Assembly (NCBI GenBank): GCA_900319615.1
Contig: ONPE01000089.1
Coordinates: forward strand, 1 to 13,169
DNA: 13,169 bases
Reading direction: 5' to 3'
Source: an uncultured Eubacteriales bacterium
Lineage (GTDB): Bacteria; Bacillota; Clostridia; Oscillospirales; Acutalibacteraceae
Shown here: piece after piece, positions 6,365-12,954 of the stretch
How the letters are laid out: each line of letters opens with the position of its first letter
Position numbering within the stretch: the stretch's first letter is position 1
The notes under the pieces: generated by a model
Database searches by the model: none
Seen by the model: the letters and a program-made list of their open reading frames with translations, nothing else
Told to the model about the DNA's origin: nothing
Translations under genes and position numbers: made by a program

Positions 6365-7503
6365 ATGAAAAAAGCGTGGAACGGTCTGCTGATGTTCATA
6401 TACACCGTGCTGCTGGGTGCGGTCACGGGCTCGGTCATCTGGGGCTTTTTGAAGCTGATGAATCTGTGTATCGGGCTGCTGTGGGACACTCTTCCGGCTA
6501 AGCTTGATTTTTGGTTCTACACACCGGTCGTGTGTATAGTCGGCTCGCTGCTGACGGGGCTGTATAAGAAGAAGTTCGGCGACTATCCCGAGGAGCTGCC
6601 CGTTGTCCTTGCAAAGGTCAAGGAGGACGGCGGTTATCAGTATCACAACATCCCGATGATGCTCGGCGCGGCGTTTTTGCCGCTGATCTTCGGCGCGAGC
6701 GTCGGCCCCGAGGCTGGCTTGACGGGCGTTATCGCAGGCTTTTGCACATGGATAGGCGACAAGCTCAAGCGCGCCCATGCCGAGATGGAGGAGCTGACCC
6801 GTATAGGCGTGAGCGCCACCCTCGGCACCATCTTCCGCTCGCCGATGTTCGGCTTTGTGGAGCCTCTCGAGAACGAGAAGGGCGCCGCTTTGCTTCTATC
6901 GAGCCCGTACATACTGAGCTGATCGAGTATCTCTGGATAATCCCCCTGACTCTGATAGGAGTTATCGCCGGCTGGCTGTACTTCGCTTTCCATAAGCTCA
7001 GCATAATAGCCTTCGCTCCGCTGAAAAAGTACCCGGTCGCCAAAGCGCTGATAGGCGGCGTTGCCCTCGGCTTTATCGGCTTGCTGCTGCCGCTGTGTAT
7101 GTTCTCGGGCGAGCACCAGATAGAAACGGTCGTAGAGAAAGGCGCGGCTATCGGCGCGGTCATGCTGCTCGTGATCGGCGCGGTCAAGCTGCTGCTTACT
7201 AATATTTGTATCACCTCGGGGCTAAAGGGAGGACATTTCTTCCCGGTCATCTTCTCCGGCATCGCCGTCGGCTACGCCGTGAGCCTGATGATCGGCGTCG
7301 ACCCCGCCCTGTGCATGGGAGCCGTTACAGCGGCTCTGGTAGCGCACACGATGAAGAAGCCCTTCGCCGCGGCGCTGCTGCTCCTGCTGCTGTTCCCGGT
7401 GCGGATGATACCCGTCACGCTCGCGGCGGCGGTGCTCTCCTGCGTTATCAAAACACCTAAATTCTTACTCACGGCACCCGAAAATACGGAGGAAAACAAA
7501 TGA
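6365..7503 (+). CDS. CLC-family chloride channel or transporter, interrupted by an apparent frameshift
   Basis: A hydrophobic membrane protein in two frames: 6365-6922 gives the N-terminal half and the remainder runs in the -1 frame to 7503. Adding one base near 6881-6905, for example one more T in CTTTG at about 6889, joins them into 379 residues reading EKGAAFASIEP. Family features are GASVGPEAG at 110-118 (the place of CLC GREGP) and SGLKGGHFFPVIFSGIAVG in the second half (the GxFxP motif). In GASVGP the gating glutamate of GREGP appears to be Val, which would favour channel-like or uncoupled behaviour as in YfeO-like relatives; that is inference. I see no GSGIP motif. GAGGAG lies 6 bases before the ATG. 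The end overlaps rimM as ATGA. The frameshift could be sequence error, real decay or, least likely, programmed shifting: no slippery heptamer is evident. Confidence 0.8.
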
Positions 7504-8012
7504 TAAAGAAATACTTAGAGGTCGGCAAGATAGTCGGTACCCACGGCATACGAGGCGAGATGCGCGTGGAATGCTGGGCGAACTCACCCGACTTCCTCAG
7601 ACAATTCAAGACCCTGTACTTGGACGGCGGCAAAACGGCTCTTTCGGTAACCTGCCGTCCGCACAAGAACATCGCTCTTTTGACGGTGAAGGGGATAGGC
7701 TCTATAGAAGAGGCGGATACCCTGCGCGGCAAGGTGCTGTACATCGACCGCGATAACGTCAGGCTCGACGAGGGCGAGCATTTCGTGCAGGACATCATCG
7801 GTCTTGCCGTTACCGATATCGACTCAGGCGAGGTCTACGGTACCGTCACAGACGTCCTCAAGACCGGCTCCAACGACGTCTACGAGATGGAAGACGCCGA
7901 CCGCAAGCGCTTCTACATCCCGGTCATCCCGGATATCGTGCAGGAGCTCGACTTCGACAAGGGCGCTGTGTACATCCGCCCGATGAAAGGACTGTTCGAC
8001 GATGAGGATTGA
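7500..8012 (+). CDS. rimM: RimM, 16S rRNA processing and 30S assembly factor
   Basis: 170 residues, normal for the family. RimM binds ribosomal protein S19 and helps mature the head of the 30S subunit. The N-terminal domain opens with the typical EVGKIVGTHGIRGEMRV at about 6-22. The PRC-barrel domain starts near residue 95 with VQDIIGLAV, followed by GEVYGTVTDVLKTGSNDVYE and IPVIPDIVQ, all well conserved in RimM. The ATG overlaps the stop of the CLC gene (ATGA) and GGAGG stands 8 bases upstream. The end overlaps trmD by 11 bases. rimM-trmD is a widely conserved pair. The common partners rpsP, a KH-domain gene and rplS are missing from this stretch. Confidence 0.95.
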   Translation: MIKKYLEVGKIVGTHGIRGEMRVECWANSPDFLRQFKTLYLDGGKTALSVTCRPHKNIALLTVKGIGSIEEADTLRGKVLYIDRDNVRLDEGEHFVQDIIGLAVTDIDSGEVYGTVTDVLKTGSNDVYEMEDADRKRFYIPVIPDIVQELDFDKGAVYIRPMKGLFDDED

Positions 8013-8757
8013 CATCATCACGCTGTTCCCCGAGATGTGCGAGGCTGTGCTCGGCGAGAGCATCATCGGCAGGGCTCGCAGATCGGGCGCTATAGATATC
8101 CGCTGTCATCAGCTCCGCGATTTTGCCTACGATAAGCATCGCCGGGTAGACGACTCCACCTACGGAGGCGGCATGGGTATGCTGATGATGGCAGAGCCCA
8201 TCGCCCTGTGCTATGAGCATATCTGTGAAGAGATCGGCGAAAAGCCGCATCTGATCTATCTTTCGCCCAAGGGAGAGACCCTGACCCAGAGAAAGCTGAA
8301 GAAGCTCTCGGAGCGTGAGGATATCTGCCTGCTTTGCGGCCACTACGAGGGCGTCGACCAGCGTGTGCTGGATATGTACGTGGATGAAGAGATCTCCATC
8401 GGCGACTATGTCCTCACCGGCGGCGAGCTTCCGGCTCTGGTGCTGGCGGATTCACTTGCGCGCCTGCAGCCGGGGGTGCTCAGCGACGACGAGTGCTTTG
8501 AGCTCGAGAGCCACTATGACGGGCTGCTGGAGTATCCGCAGTATACAAAGCCGCAGGTATGGCGCGGCGTCGAAATACCCGAGGTCCTGTACAGCGGACA
8601 TCATGAGAATATCCGCAAGTGGCGGCGCGAGCAGAGCATTGTACAAACTGCCGAAAAGCGCCCGGATATGCTGTCGAAAGCTCCGCTCAGCGATAAGGAG
8701 CGACGCTTCGCAGAGCAGCTTTTATCCGACAAAAGCTGCGGAGAATCAGACGAATAA
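8002..8757 (+). CDS. trmD: TrmD, tRNA (guanine-N1-)-methyltransferase (m1G37)
   Basis: 251 residues. TrmD methylates G37 beside the anticodon using S-adenosylmethionine, which prevents +1 frameshifting at Pro and Leu codons. The start MRIDIITLFPEM is diagnostic, as are DDSTYGGGMGMLM at about 50-62, YLSPKG near 93, CGHYEGVDQRV near 112-122 and the trefoil-knot SAM site SIGDYVLTGGELPALVLADS near 132-151. The C-terminal RNA-binding domain follows (YTKPQVWRGVEIPEVLYSGHH, split here across about 190-210). The ATG at 8002 overlaps the end of rimM by 11 bases. rplS, often the next gene, does not follow; instead there is an intergenic stretch and the HPr gene with its own promoter. Confidence 0.97.
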   Translation: MRIDIITLFPEMCEAVLGESIIGRARRSGAIDIRCHQLRDFAYDKHRRVDDSTYGGGMGMLMMAEPIALCYEHICEEIGEKPHLIYLSPKGETLTQRKLKKLSEREDICLLCGHYEGVDQRVLDMYVDEEISIGDYVLTGGELPALVLADSLARLQPGVLSDDECFELESHYDGLLEYPQYTKPQVWRGVEIPEVLYSGHHENIRKWRREQSIVQTAEKRPDMLSKAPLSDKERRFAEQLLSDKSCGESDE

Positions 8758-8759
8758 TC

Positions 8760-8790
8760 GCCGAAACCGGGCTGCGAATGTGGTTTTGGC
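8760..8790 (+). terminator. Weak hairpin after trmD
   Basis: GCCGAAACC and GGTTTTGGC can pair over nine positions (one G-U) around a 13-base loop, directly after the trmD stop. No T-run follows, so it is either a poor terminator or an mRNA 3' end stabiliser. The rest of 8791-8883 is AT-rich and I see no gene in it. Confidence 0.35.
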
Positions 8791-8883
8791 TAAATAATTA
8801 TCAACTCGTTGGTTATTTTGCACAATAATAAAGTTTTTTGTTTTTCTCCAGTTATATATCAAAACAAAAATGATTTTCGCCCA

Positions 8884-8912
8884 TTGACCAACCGAGATTT
8901 CGAGGATATAAT
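8884..8912 (+). promoter_or_regulatory. Strong sigma-A promoter of the HPr gene
   Basis: TTGACC (8884-8889) and TATAAT (8907-8912) with a 17-base spacer, one mismatch from the full consensus. The predicted leader is about 50 bases. No clear catabolite response element was seen. Confidence 0.8.
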
Positions 8913-8967
8913 AGAAAAGCAACAATTGCTAAACTGTATTTTTTAATCGACAAGTGAGGGTAACATT

Positions 8968-9231
8968 ATGTACGTTAAGGAAGTTTTGGTCCAGAATAAA
9001 GCAGGCCTGCACGCCCGTCCCGCAACTTTCTTCATTCAGAAGGCTAATGAGTATAAGTCCTCTATTTGGGTAGAAAAGGATGAGAGAAAGGTTAACGCGA
9101 AGTCTCTCCTTGGCGTTCTGTCGCTCGGCATCATCGGCGGTACTTCCGTCAGGATCTTTGCTGACGGTCCCGATGAGATCGACGCGGTCGAGGGTCTTGT
9201 AGAGCTGATCGACTCCGGCTTTGCAGAGTAA
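8968..9231 (+). CDS. ptsH: HPr, phosphocarrier protein of the phosphotransferase system
   Basis: 87 residues, the standard HPr length. HPr receives phosphate from enzyme I on His15 and passes it to sugar-specific EII proteins. In Firmicutes, HPr kinase also phosphorylates Ser46 to signal carbon catabolite repression. Both sites are here: His15 in KAGLHARPA (11-19) and Ser46 in AKSLLGVLSLGI (44-55). His15 argues against Crh, the HPr-like protein that lacks it. The ribosome site is GAGGG eight bases upstream. The gene stands alone between a strong promoter and a strong terminator, without the enzyme I gene, as in many Clostridia. If the host has few PTS sugars, a purely regulatory role is possible. 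Confidence 0.95.
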   Translation: MYVKEVLVQNKAGLHARPATFFIQKANEYKSSIWVEKDERKVNAKSLLGVLSLGIIGGTSVRIFADGPDEIDAVEGLVELIDSGFAE

Positions 9232-9247
9232 GTTAATATGAATGCTG

Positions 9248-9276
9248 AAAACGGACGCCTGAGGCGTCCGTTTTTT
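9248..9276 (+). terminator. Rho-independent terminator of the HPr gene
   Basis: ACGGACGCC, loop TGA, GGCGTCCGT, a perfect 9-bp GC-rich stem followed by TTTTT and preceded by AAA. It starts 17 bases after the HPr stop codon. Confidence 0.92.
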
Positions 9277-9340
9277 GGTGCGTGCACCTTTATACACCAT
9301 GATGCGCGCATCCTTTTACACCATACTGAAGTATTGGATT

Positions 9341-9490
9341 ATGTCGAGGGTACATAGATCACAGCGTTTAGATATAGTCCTTACGCTTCTCACATTAAGG
9401 ATGATTTGTTTGGATATATCGAGTGTACATAGATCACAACGCTTGGAAATAATCCGTACGGCTCACTCATCAAGGCTGATTTGCCGGGAT
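9341..9490. repeat. Imperfect 75-bp tandem repeat, two copies plus the start of a third
   Basis: Unit 1 is 9341-9415 and unit 2 is 9416-9490. They match at 58 of 75 positions by eye, with no gaps. The best-kept block is GTACATAGATCACA near the left end of each unit, and the sequence ATGTC at 9491 begins a third unit that then diverges. The units lie in the gene-free stretch 9277-9652 between the HPr terminator and the terminator of the dockerin gene. One plus-strand frame stays open across both units (a 25-residue period with VHRSQRL in each), but there is no ribosome site and the composition is not protein-like. The remaining bases, 9491-9652, show no gene that I can support. Confidence 0.75.
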
Positions 9491-9652
9491 ATGTCAAACT
9501 TAATTGTTATGCACAATGCACACTTACACACTGAATACTTTTGTACCGGCACAAGCACACTTGCGAATTTTCACGCTGCAAACAGTCACCCAACGCAGTG
9601 ATAAATGCAAATTATGATAAATATAAAACAAAATAGTATGGCGTAACAAAAG

Positions 9653-9680
9653 AACCCCCGAAGCGTTTGCTTCGGGGGTT
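9653..9680 (-). terminator. Terminator of the dockerin protein gene
   Basis: A perfect 12-bp stem, AACCCCCGAAGC and GCTTCGGGGGTT, around a 4-base loop, 15 bases after the stop at 9696. On the minus strand it is followed by CTTTTGTTA, a moderate T-run. Confidence 0.88.
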
Positions 9681-9695
9681 AACGTTTATTTTTGC

Positions 9696-10966
9696 TTATT
9701 TAGGGGTATTTAATGAACTATTTGCGGGGATCTTATCCCAATTGCAGATCTCTGCGAGCACGCGCTGGATCAGTGTAGCGTCAAATACGTCAATGACACC
9801 GTCTAAATCAGCGTCTGCGTTCTTCGCATTGAAGCCGTTCTGCTCGATCGGCAGCTTGACAAGATAACGCTCGATGATGGTAACGTCATTGATCTCGAGC
9901 TTGTCGTTGCCGTCAGCGTCACCGCGCATACCTTCAACGGGAGGAGCCTGTGTGGGTGCCTGAGTAGGAGCCTGTGTCTCGGGAGCCTGTGTAGGAGCCT
10001 GAGTCGGACCTACCTGAGTGGGAGCCTGTGTAGGTGCCTGAGTGGGAGCCTGAGTAGGAGCCTGAGTGGGAGCCTGTGTAGGTGCCTGAGTGGGAGCCTG
10101 AGTAGGAGCCTGAGTGGGAGCCTGTGTAGGAGGCTGTGTGGGCGCCGGTGTGGGAGCCTGAGTAGGAGCCTGTGTGGGAGGCTGTGTAGGAGGCTGTGTG
10201 GGTGCCGGTGTGGGCGCCTGTGTAGGAGGCTGTGTGGGAGGATCTGTGGGCTTCGGTGTGGGAGCCTGTGTGGGAGGAGCAGTCTTCGGCAGAGTAGAAG
10301 CGTCATAGCTCCAAGTGGTAGCTACGCCGGTTTCGGTGAAGCCTTTCTGAACGTCGTCAGCCTTCAGTCCGAGGTCTTTGCCGATATCGTCGATCATCTT
10401 CTGCTCGGTCTTCACGCCTGTATCAACGGTGTACTGACGAGCGTTGGTAAGGCTCTGAGCGCCTGTATCGGTGAGGAAGGTGGTGAAGATAGAGTACGCA
10501 GTTTTGCCGTACTCTACGCAGGAGCCTACGACGTTACCGGTAGAGGTGATAGCGAGACGGGGACCGCAAACCTTGCGGTCGATGCCGCCCTGCCAGTATG
10601 CGAGCTGGCTTTCTTTGGTGCTGTCGACGGGGTTCTCACAGGTGGAGCCGTCGCACTTAGCTACATGACCCAAGCAGGTCTTGTCAAACAGCAGAGCGTA
10701 AGTTTCATAGCCTGCGCCGCTAACATAGAAGATAACGAAGTAATGATCGTCGGCTTTGAATTTGTCGCCGCGAGCTCGCCGTCGGTGAGAGAGTAGACGT
10801 AGAATGAAACGATATCGCTGTCGGCGATATCCCATCCGGTGCCGTTTGTGTCAAAATAAATCTTGTTGGCTTCCAGAGTTGCAGCGTTATAGGTGAAAGA
10901 TGAAACGGCCATGACCGAAACAACCATCATAACAGCAAGCAAAACTGAAATCATTTTCTTAAACAT
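9696..10966 (-). CDS. Secreted dockerin-bearing protein with PTQA linker, interrupted by an apparent frameshift
   Basis: The start at 10966 (MFKKMISVLLAVMMVVSVMA) is a signal peptide, with AGGAGG about 10 bases upstream. The mature N-terminal region begins near LEANKIYFDTNGTGWD and continues to SLTDGELA. The frame must then shift by one base near 10766-10776 to go on with GDKFKADDHYFVIFYVSGAG. Adding one base (as in GAGCTCGC-C-GGCGAC) gives 423 residues. The N-terminal domain, about 200 residues with several cysteines (AKCDGSTC, RKVCG), resembles ligand-binding modules common in Ruminococcus secreted proteins; I do not recognise its exact family. A Pro/Thr/Gln/Ala linker leads to a C-terminal dockerin with two calcium loops, DADGNDKLEIND and DADLDGVIDVFD, each followed by a helix. 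Dockerins bind cohesins on scaffoldins, so the protein is probably part of a cell-surface complex for binding or degrading polysaccharide. Confidence 0.85.
9939..10277 (-). repeat. PTQA tandem repeat linker in the dockerin protein
   Basis: A 339-base run of 12-base units (consensus encoding Pro-Thr-Gln-Ala) with variants PTPA, PTQP and PTDP nearer the N-terminal side and one break (VG) in the middle. It encodes about 113 residues linking the N-terminal domain to the dockerin. Such linkers are extended and flexible and often glycosylated in secreted clostridial proteins. The near-identical units make length change by slippage or recombination likely, and they are also a hazard for assembly. 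Confidence 0.9.
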
Positions 10967-11003
10967 GATAGAGTACCTCCTAAAGTTATATTGGTGCACA
11001 TAC

Positions 11004-11032
11004 ATTATGCCATAAAAGTTTGAAAAATACAA
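11004..11032 (-). promoter_or_regulatory. Promoter of the dockerin protein gene
   Basis: On the minus strand TTGTAT (11032-11027) and CATAAT (11009-11004) are 17 bases apart, with a predicted leader of about 30 bases. Confidence 0.55.
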
Positions 11033-11084
11033 CCTGTTTTTTTGATATTTCGGAATTATTTTTATAATTTTTTTTAAAAAATCT

Positions 11085-11114
11085 TTGTTAACGCTCTCAA
11101 TCTTATGCTATATA
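11085..11114 (+). promoter_or_regulatory. Upstream promoter candidate for purA
   Basis: TTGTTA (11085-11090) and TATATA (11109-11114) with an 18-base spacer and a TG dinucleotide before the -10 (TGCTATATA). It is followed 59 bases later by a near copy of the same TTATGCTATA sequence, so purA may have two start points. Confidence 0.4.
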
Positions 11115-11164
11115 GCCGAAATTGCACGCATTTTCCGATAAATCTATCAATTTAAAAAGTTTTA

Positions 11165-11173
11165 TGCTATACT
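11165..11173 (+). promoter_or_regulatory. Extended -10 promoter candidate for purA
   Basis: TGCTATACT at 11165-11173 is a good extended -10. The -35 region is poor (TATCAA at the 17-base position), as is common for extended -10 promoters. It predicts a start near 11180 and a leader of about 75 bases. Confidence 0.45.
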
Positions 11174-11186
11174 TTATTACGGTAAA

Positions 11187-11209
11187 ATCCCGGGGAAAGA
11201 AACCGGGAT
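11187..11209 (+). other. Hairpin near the 5' end of the purA leader
   Basis: ATCCCGG and CCGGGAT form a perfect 7-bp stem around a purine-rich 9-base loop (GGAAAGAAA). It begins only about 7 bases after the predicted start from the promoter at 11165-11173. No T-run follows, so it is not a terminator. It may protect the 5' end of the mRNA or bind a regulator. Confidence 0.5.
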
Positions 11210-11253
11210 ATAAGGTACATGTAAATAAATGTATATGAAACAGGAGGAACAAA

Positions 11254-12510
11254 ATGTCTAACTGTGCGATCGTAGGAATCAACTGGGGCGACGAGGGCAA
11301 GGGCCGTATGGTCGACCTCATCAGCTCCGATTATGACGTTGTAGTCCGCTATCAGGGCGGCGGAAACGCCGGACACACCGTTATCAACGAGTTCGGTAAG
11401 TTTGCCCTGCATCTGCTGCCCTCCGGCATCTTCCGCGAGGGAGTCGTCTCGGTGATAGGCAACGGCGTCGCCGCAGACCCCGAGAGCCTCATAAAAGAGA
11501 TAGAGTATGTGCGCTCAAAGGGCGTACAGCTCACCCCCGCAAATCTCAAGGTAAGCGCGAGGGCTTCTCTGCTCCTGCCGTGGCACAAGCAGCTCGATTG
11601 CCTCGAAGAGCAGCGCCTCGCAGATAAAAAGTACGGCTCCACAAAGCAGGGCATAGCGCCGTTCTACTCGGATAAATATCAGAAGAAGACCGTCCTCGCG
11701 GGCGAGCTCTTCAACGAGAAGGCGTTTTTCGAGCACCTCGAGGGCATCATGGAGTGGAAGAATCTGACCATAGAGAAGGTCTACGGTGCAGAGCCCTGCA
11801 CTATGGAAGACCTGCGCCTGTGGTACAGCACCTACTGCGTGCCGCTCATGCCGTTCATCAGCGACCTCGACAGCTTTTACGATGAGGCACAGGCTCAGGG
11901 CAAGAACATCATGTTCGAGGCTCAGCTCGGCTCGCTGAGGGATATCGACTTCGGTATCTACCCTTACACTACCTCTTCATCCACCATAGCAGCATACGCG
12001 CCCATCGGCGCAGGCGCTCCGTCTATGAAGCTCGACGAGATCATCGGCGTGGTAAAGGCGTACTCCACCTGCGTAGGCGAAGGCCCCTTCGTCAGCGAGT
12101 GGTTCGGCGAAGAAGCCGACAAGCTCCGTGAGGAGGGCGGCGAGTACGGCGCCAAGACCGGCAGACCGCGCAGGGTAGGCGCCTTCGACGTTGTCGCGAC
12201 GCGCTACGGCGTGAAGAAGCAGGGCGCTACCGCTGTGGCTCTGACCAAGATGGACGTCATGAGCTATATGGATAAGATCCCGGTTTGCGTCAAGTATAAG
12301 GTCGACGGCTCTCAGACCGACAGGTTCCCGTTCCCGAGTCTGCTCGATAAGGCCGAGCCCGTCACAGAGTATCTCGAAGGCTGGGGCTGTGATATCTCCG
12401 GCGTGAGGAAGTTCGAGGATCTGCCCAAGGCGGCGCAGGATTATGTGCTGTATATCGAGGAGCAGATCGGCTGCTTCGTAAAATATATCTCCGTCGGAAT
12501 CATTCGTTGA
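11254..12510 (+). CDS. purA: PurA, adenylosuccinate synthetase (divergent type)
   Basis: 418 residues. PurA joins IMP and aspartate using GTP to make adenylosuccinate, the first step from IMP to AMP. The active-site P-loop WGDEGKGR is at 11-18, including the catalytic Asp13, and GNAGHTV has the catalytic His41. TGRPRRVGAFD, in the second half, matches the conserved TGRPRR signature. Two other motifs differ from the common form: YGSTKQGIAPFYSDK instead of the usual GTTGRGIGPAY type, and FEAQLGSLRDIDFGIYPY instead of FEGAQGTLLDIDHGTYP. It therefore belongs to a divergent PurA branch but keeps its catalytic residues. AGGAGG lies 8 bases before the ATG. purB begins about 510 bases downstream, after an intervening nuclease gene. 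Confidence 0.94.
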   Translation: MSNCAIVGINWGDEGKGRMVDLISSDYDVVVRYQGGGNAGHTVINEFGKFALHLLPSGIFREGVVSVIGNGVAADPESLIKEIEYVRSKGVQLTPANLKVSARASLLLPWHKQLDCLEEQRLADKKYGSTKQGIAPFYSDKYQKKTVLAGELFNEKAFFEHLEGIMEWKNLTIEKVYGAEPCTMEDLRLWYSTYCVPLMPFISDLDSFYDEAQAQGKNIMFEAQLGSLRDIDFGIYPYTTSSSTIAAYAPIGAGAPSMKLDEIIGVVKAYSTCVGEGPFVSEWFGEEADKLREEGGEYGAKTGRPRRVGAFDVVATRYGVKKQGATAVALTKMDVMSYMDKIPVCVKYKVDGSQTDRFPFPSLLDKAEPVTEYLEGWGCDISGVRKFEDLPKAAQDYVLYIEEQIGCFVKYISVGIIR

Positions 12511-12515
12511 TTTTT

Positions 12516-12555
12516 CGCATTTATTGCGAGGGCAAAGCCCGTGGCAATCCCACAA
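12516..12555 (+). repeat. Hairpin repeat, copy 1
   Basis: Begins with CGCA, then ATTGC-GA-GGGC, loop AAA, GCCC-GTG-GCAAT, then CCCACAA. ATTGC pairs with GCAAT and GGGC with GCCC, giving a stem interrupted by a small internal loop. It starts 5 bases after the purA stop and lies in tandem with copy 2 at a 45-base period. Confidence 0.85.
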
Positions 12556-12560
12556 AAATT

Positions 12561-12604
12561 CGCAGTCATTCCGAGGGAGCAAAGCGACCGTGGGAATCCC
12601 ACAA
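12561..12604 (+). repeat. Hairpin repeat, copy 2
   Basis: Begins with CGCAGTC, then ATTCC-GAGG, a variable centre GAGCAAAGCGA, CCGTG-GGAAT, then CCCACAA. The outer stem is ATTCC with GGAAT where copy 1 has ATTGC with GCAAT, so both sides changed together. GTGGGA and TCCCAC can also pair as an alternative small hairpin. It lies 48 bases before the GIY-YIG start. Confidence 0.85.
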
Positions 12605-12652
12605 AGAGGAGAAGTACATTTTTCTCGCCACAAAATACTTTGGAGAAATCAA

Positions 12653-12940
12653 ATGACTTATTATGTTTATATCCTCTCCAATAATTATAATACAACACTG
12701 TACGTCGGAGTTACTAATGATTTGGTCAGACGAGTGTATGAGCATAAGAATCATATCGACAAATCTTCTTTCACCGCAAAGTATCATGTTGAAAAACTGG
12801 TATACTACGAAGTGTACAGTGAACCGAAGCCTGCGATTGCAAGAGAAAAACAGCTTAAAGGCAAAAGCAGGAGTTTTAAAAATCGAATAATTGAGGAGAA
12901 TAATCCTCAATGGATAGATTTATACCCATCTATTTTATAA
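12653..12940 (+). CDS. Small GIY-YIG family endonuclease-like protein
   Basis: 95 residues, a single-domain GIY-YIG protein of the YhbQ/UPF0213 type. The GIY part is YVYIL at 4-8, the YIG part LYVGVT at 16-21, followed by NDLVRRVYEHK with the conserved Arg at 26-27 and His31. The later catalytic region is AREKQLKGK at 63-71 with Glu65, then N77 in the helix after it. The start at 12653 is chosen because GGAG lies 8 bases upstream and the conserved domain begins at once; an upstream extension of the frame to 12524 only translates the repeats. The gene is visibly AT-rich compared with purA and purB, suggesting transfer. It lies between purA and purB and is bracketed by hairpin repeats that point toward it from both sides. 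Confidence 0.88.
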   Translation: MTYYVYILSNNYNTTLYVGVTNDLVRRVYEHKNHIDKSSFTAKYHVEKLVYYEVYSEPKPAIAREKQLKGKSRSFKNRIIEENNPQWIDLYPSIL

Positions 12941-12954
12941 CTATTATTCTCTAT

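Noticed and set aside
6870..6910. Programmed -1 ribosomal frameshift in the CLC gene
   Set aside because: No X-XXY-YYZ slippery heptamer and no clear downstream stem. A missing base explains the break more simply.
9275..9601. A 108-residue plus-strand open frame across the tandem repeat
   Set aside because: It starts inside the HPr terminator, has no ribosome site, and its apparent peptide repeat is explained by the 75-bp DNA period.
9960..10280. CRISPR-like short repeats
   Set aside because: The 12-base units are contiguous with no spacers and encode the in-frame PTQA linker of the dockerin protein.
10010..10306. A His/Leu/Arg-rich 98-residue minus-strand open frame in the linker region
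   Set aside because: It is a shadow frame of the PTQA repeat, with no ribosome site and a non-protein-like composition.
12524..12652. A 43-residue N-terminal extension of the GIY-YIG protein
   Set aside because: It translates the hairpin repeats. The conserved domain and a good ribosome site fit the ATG at 12653.
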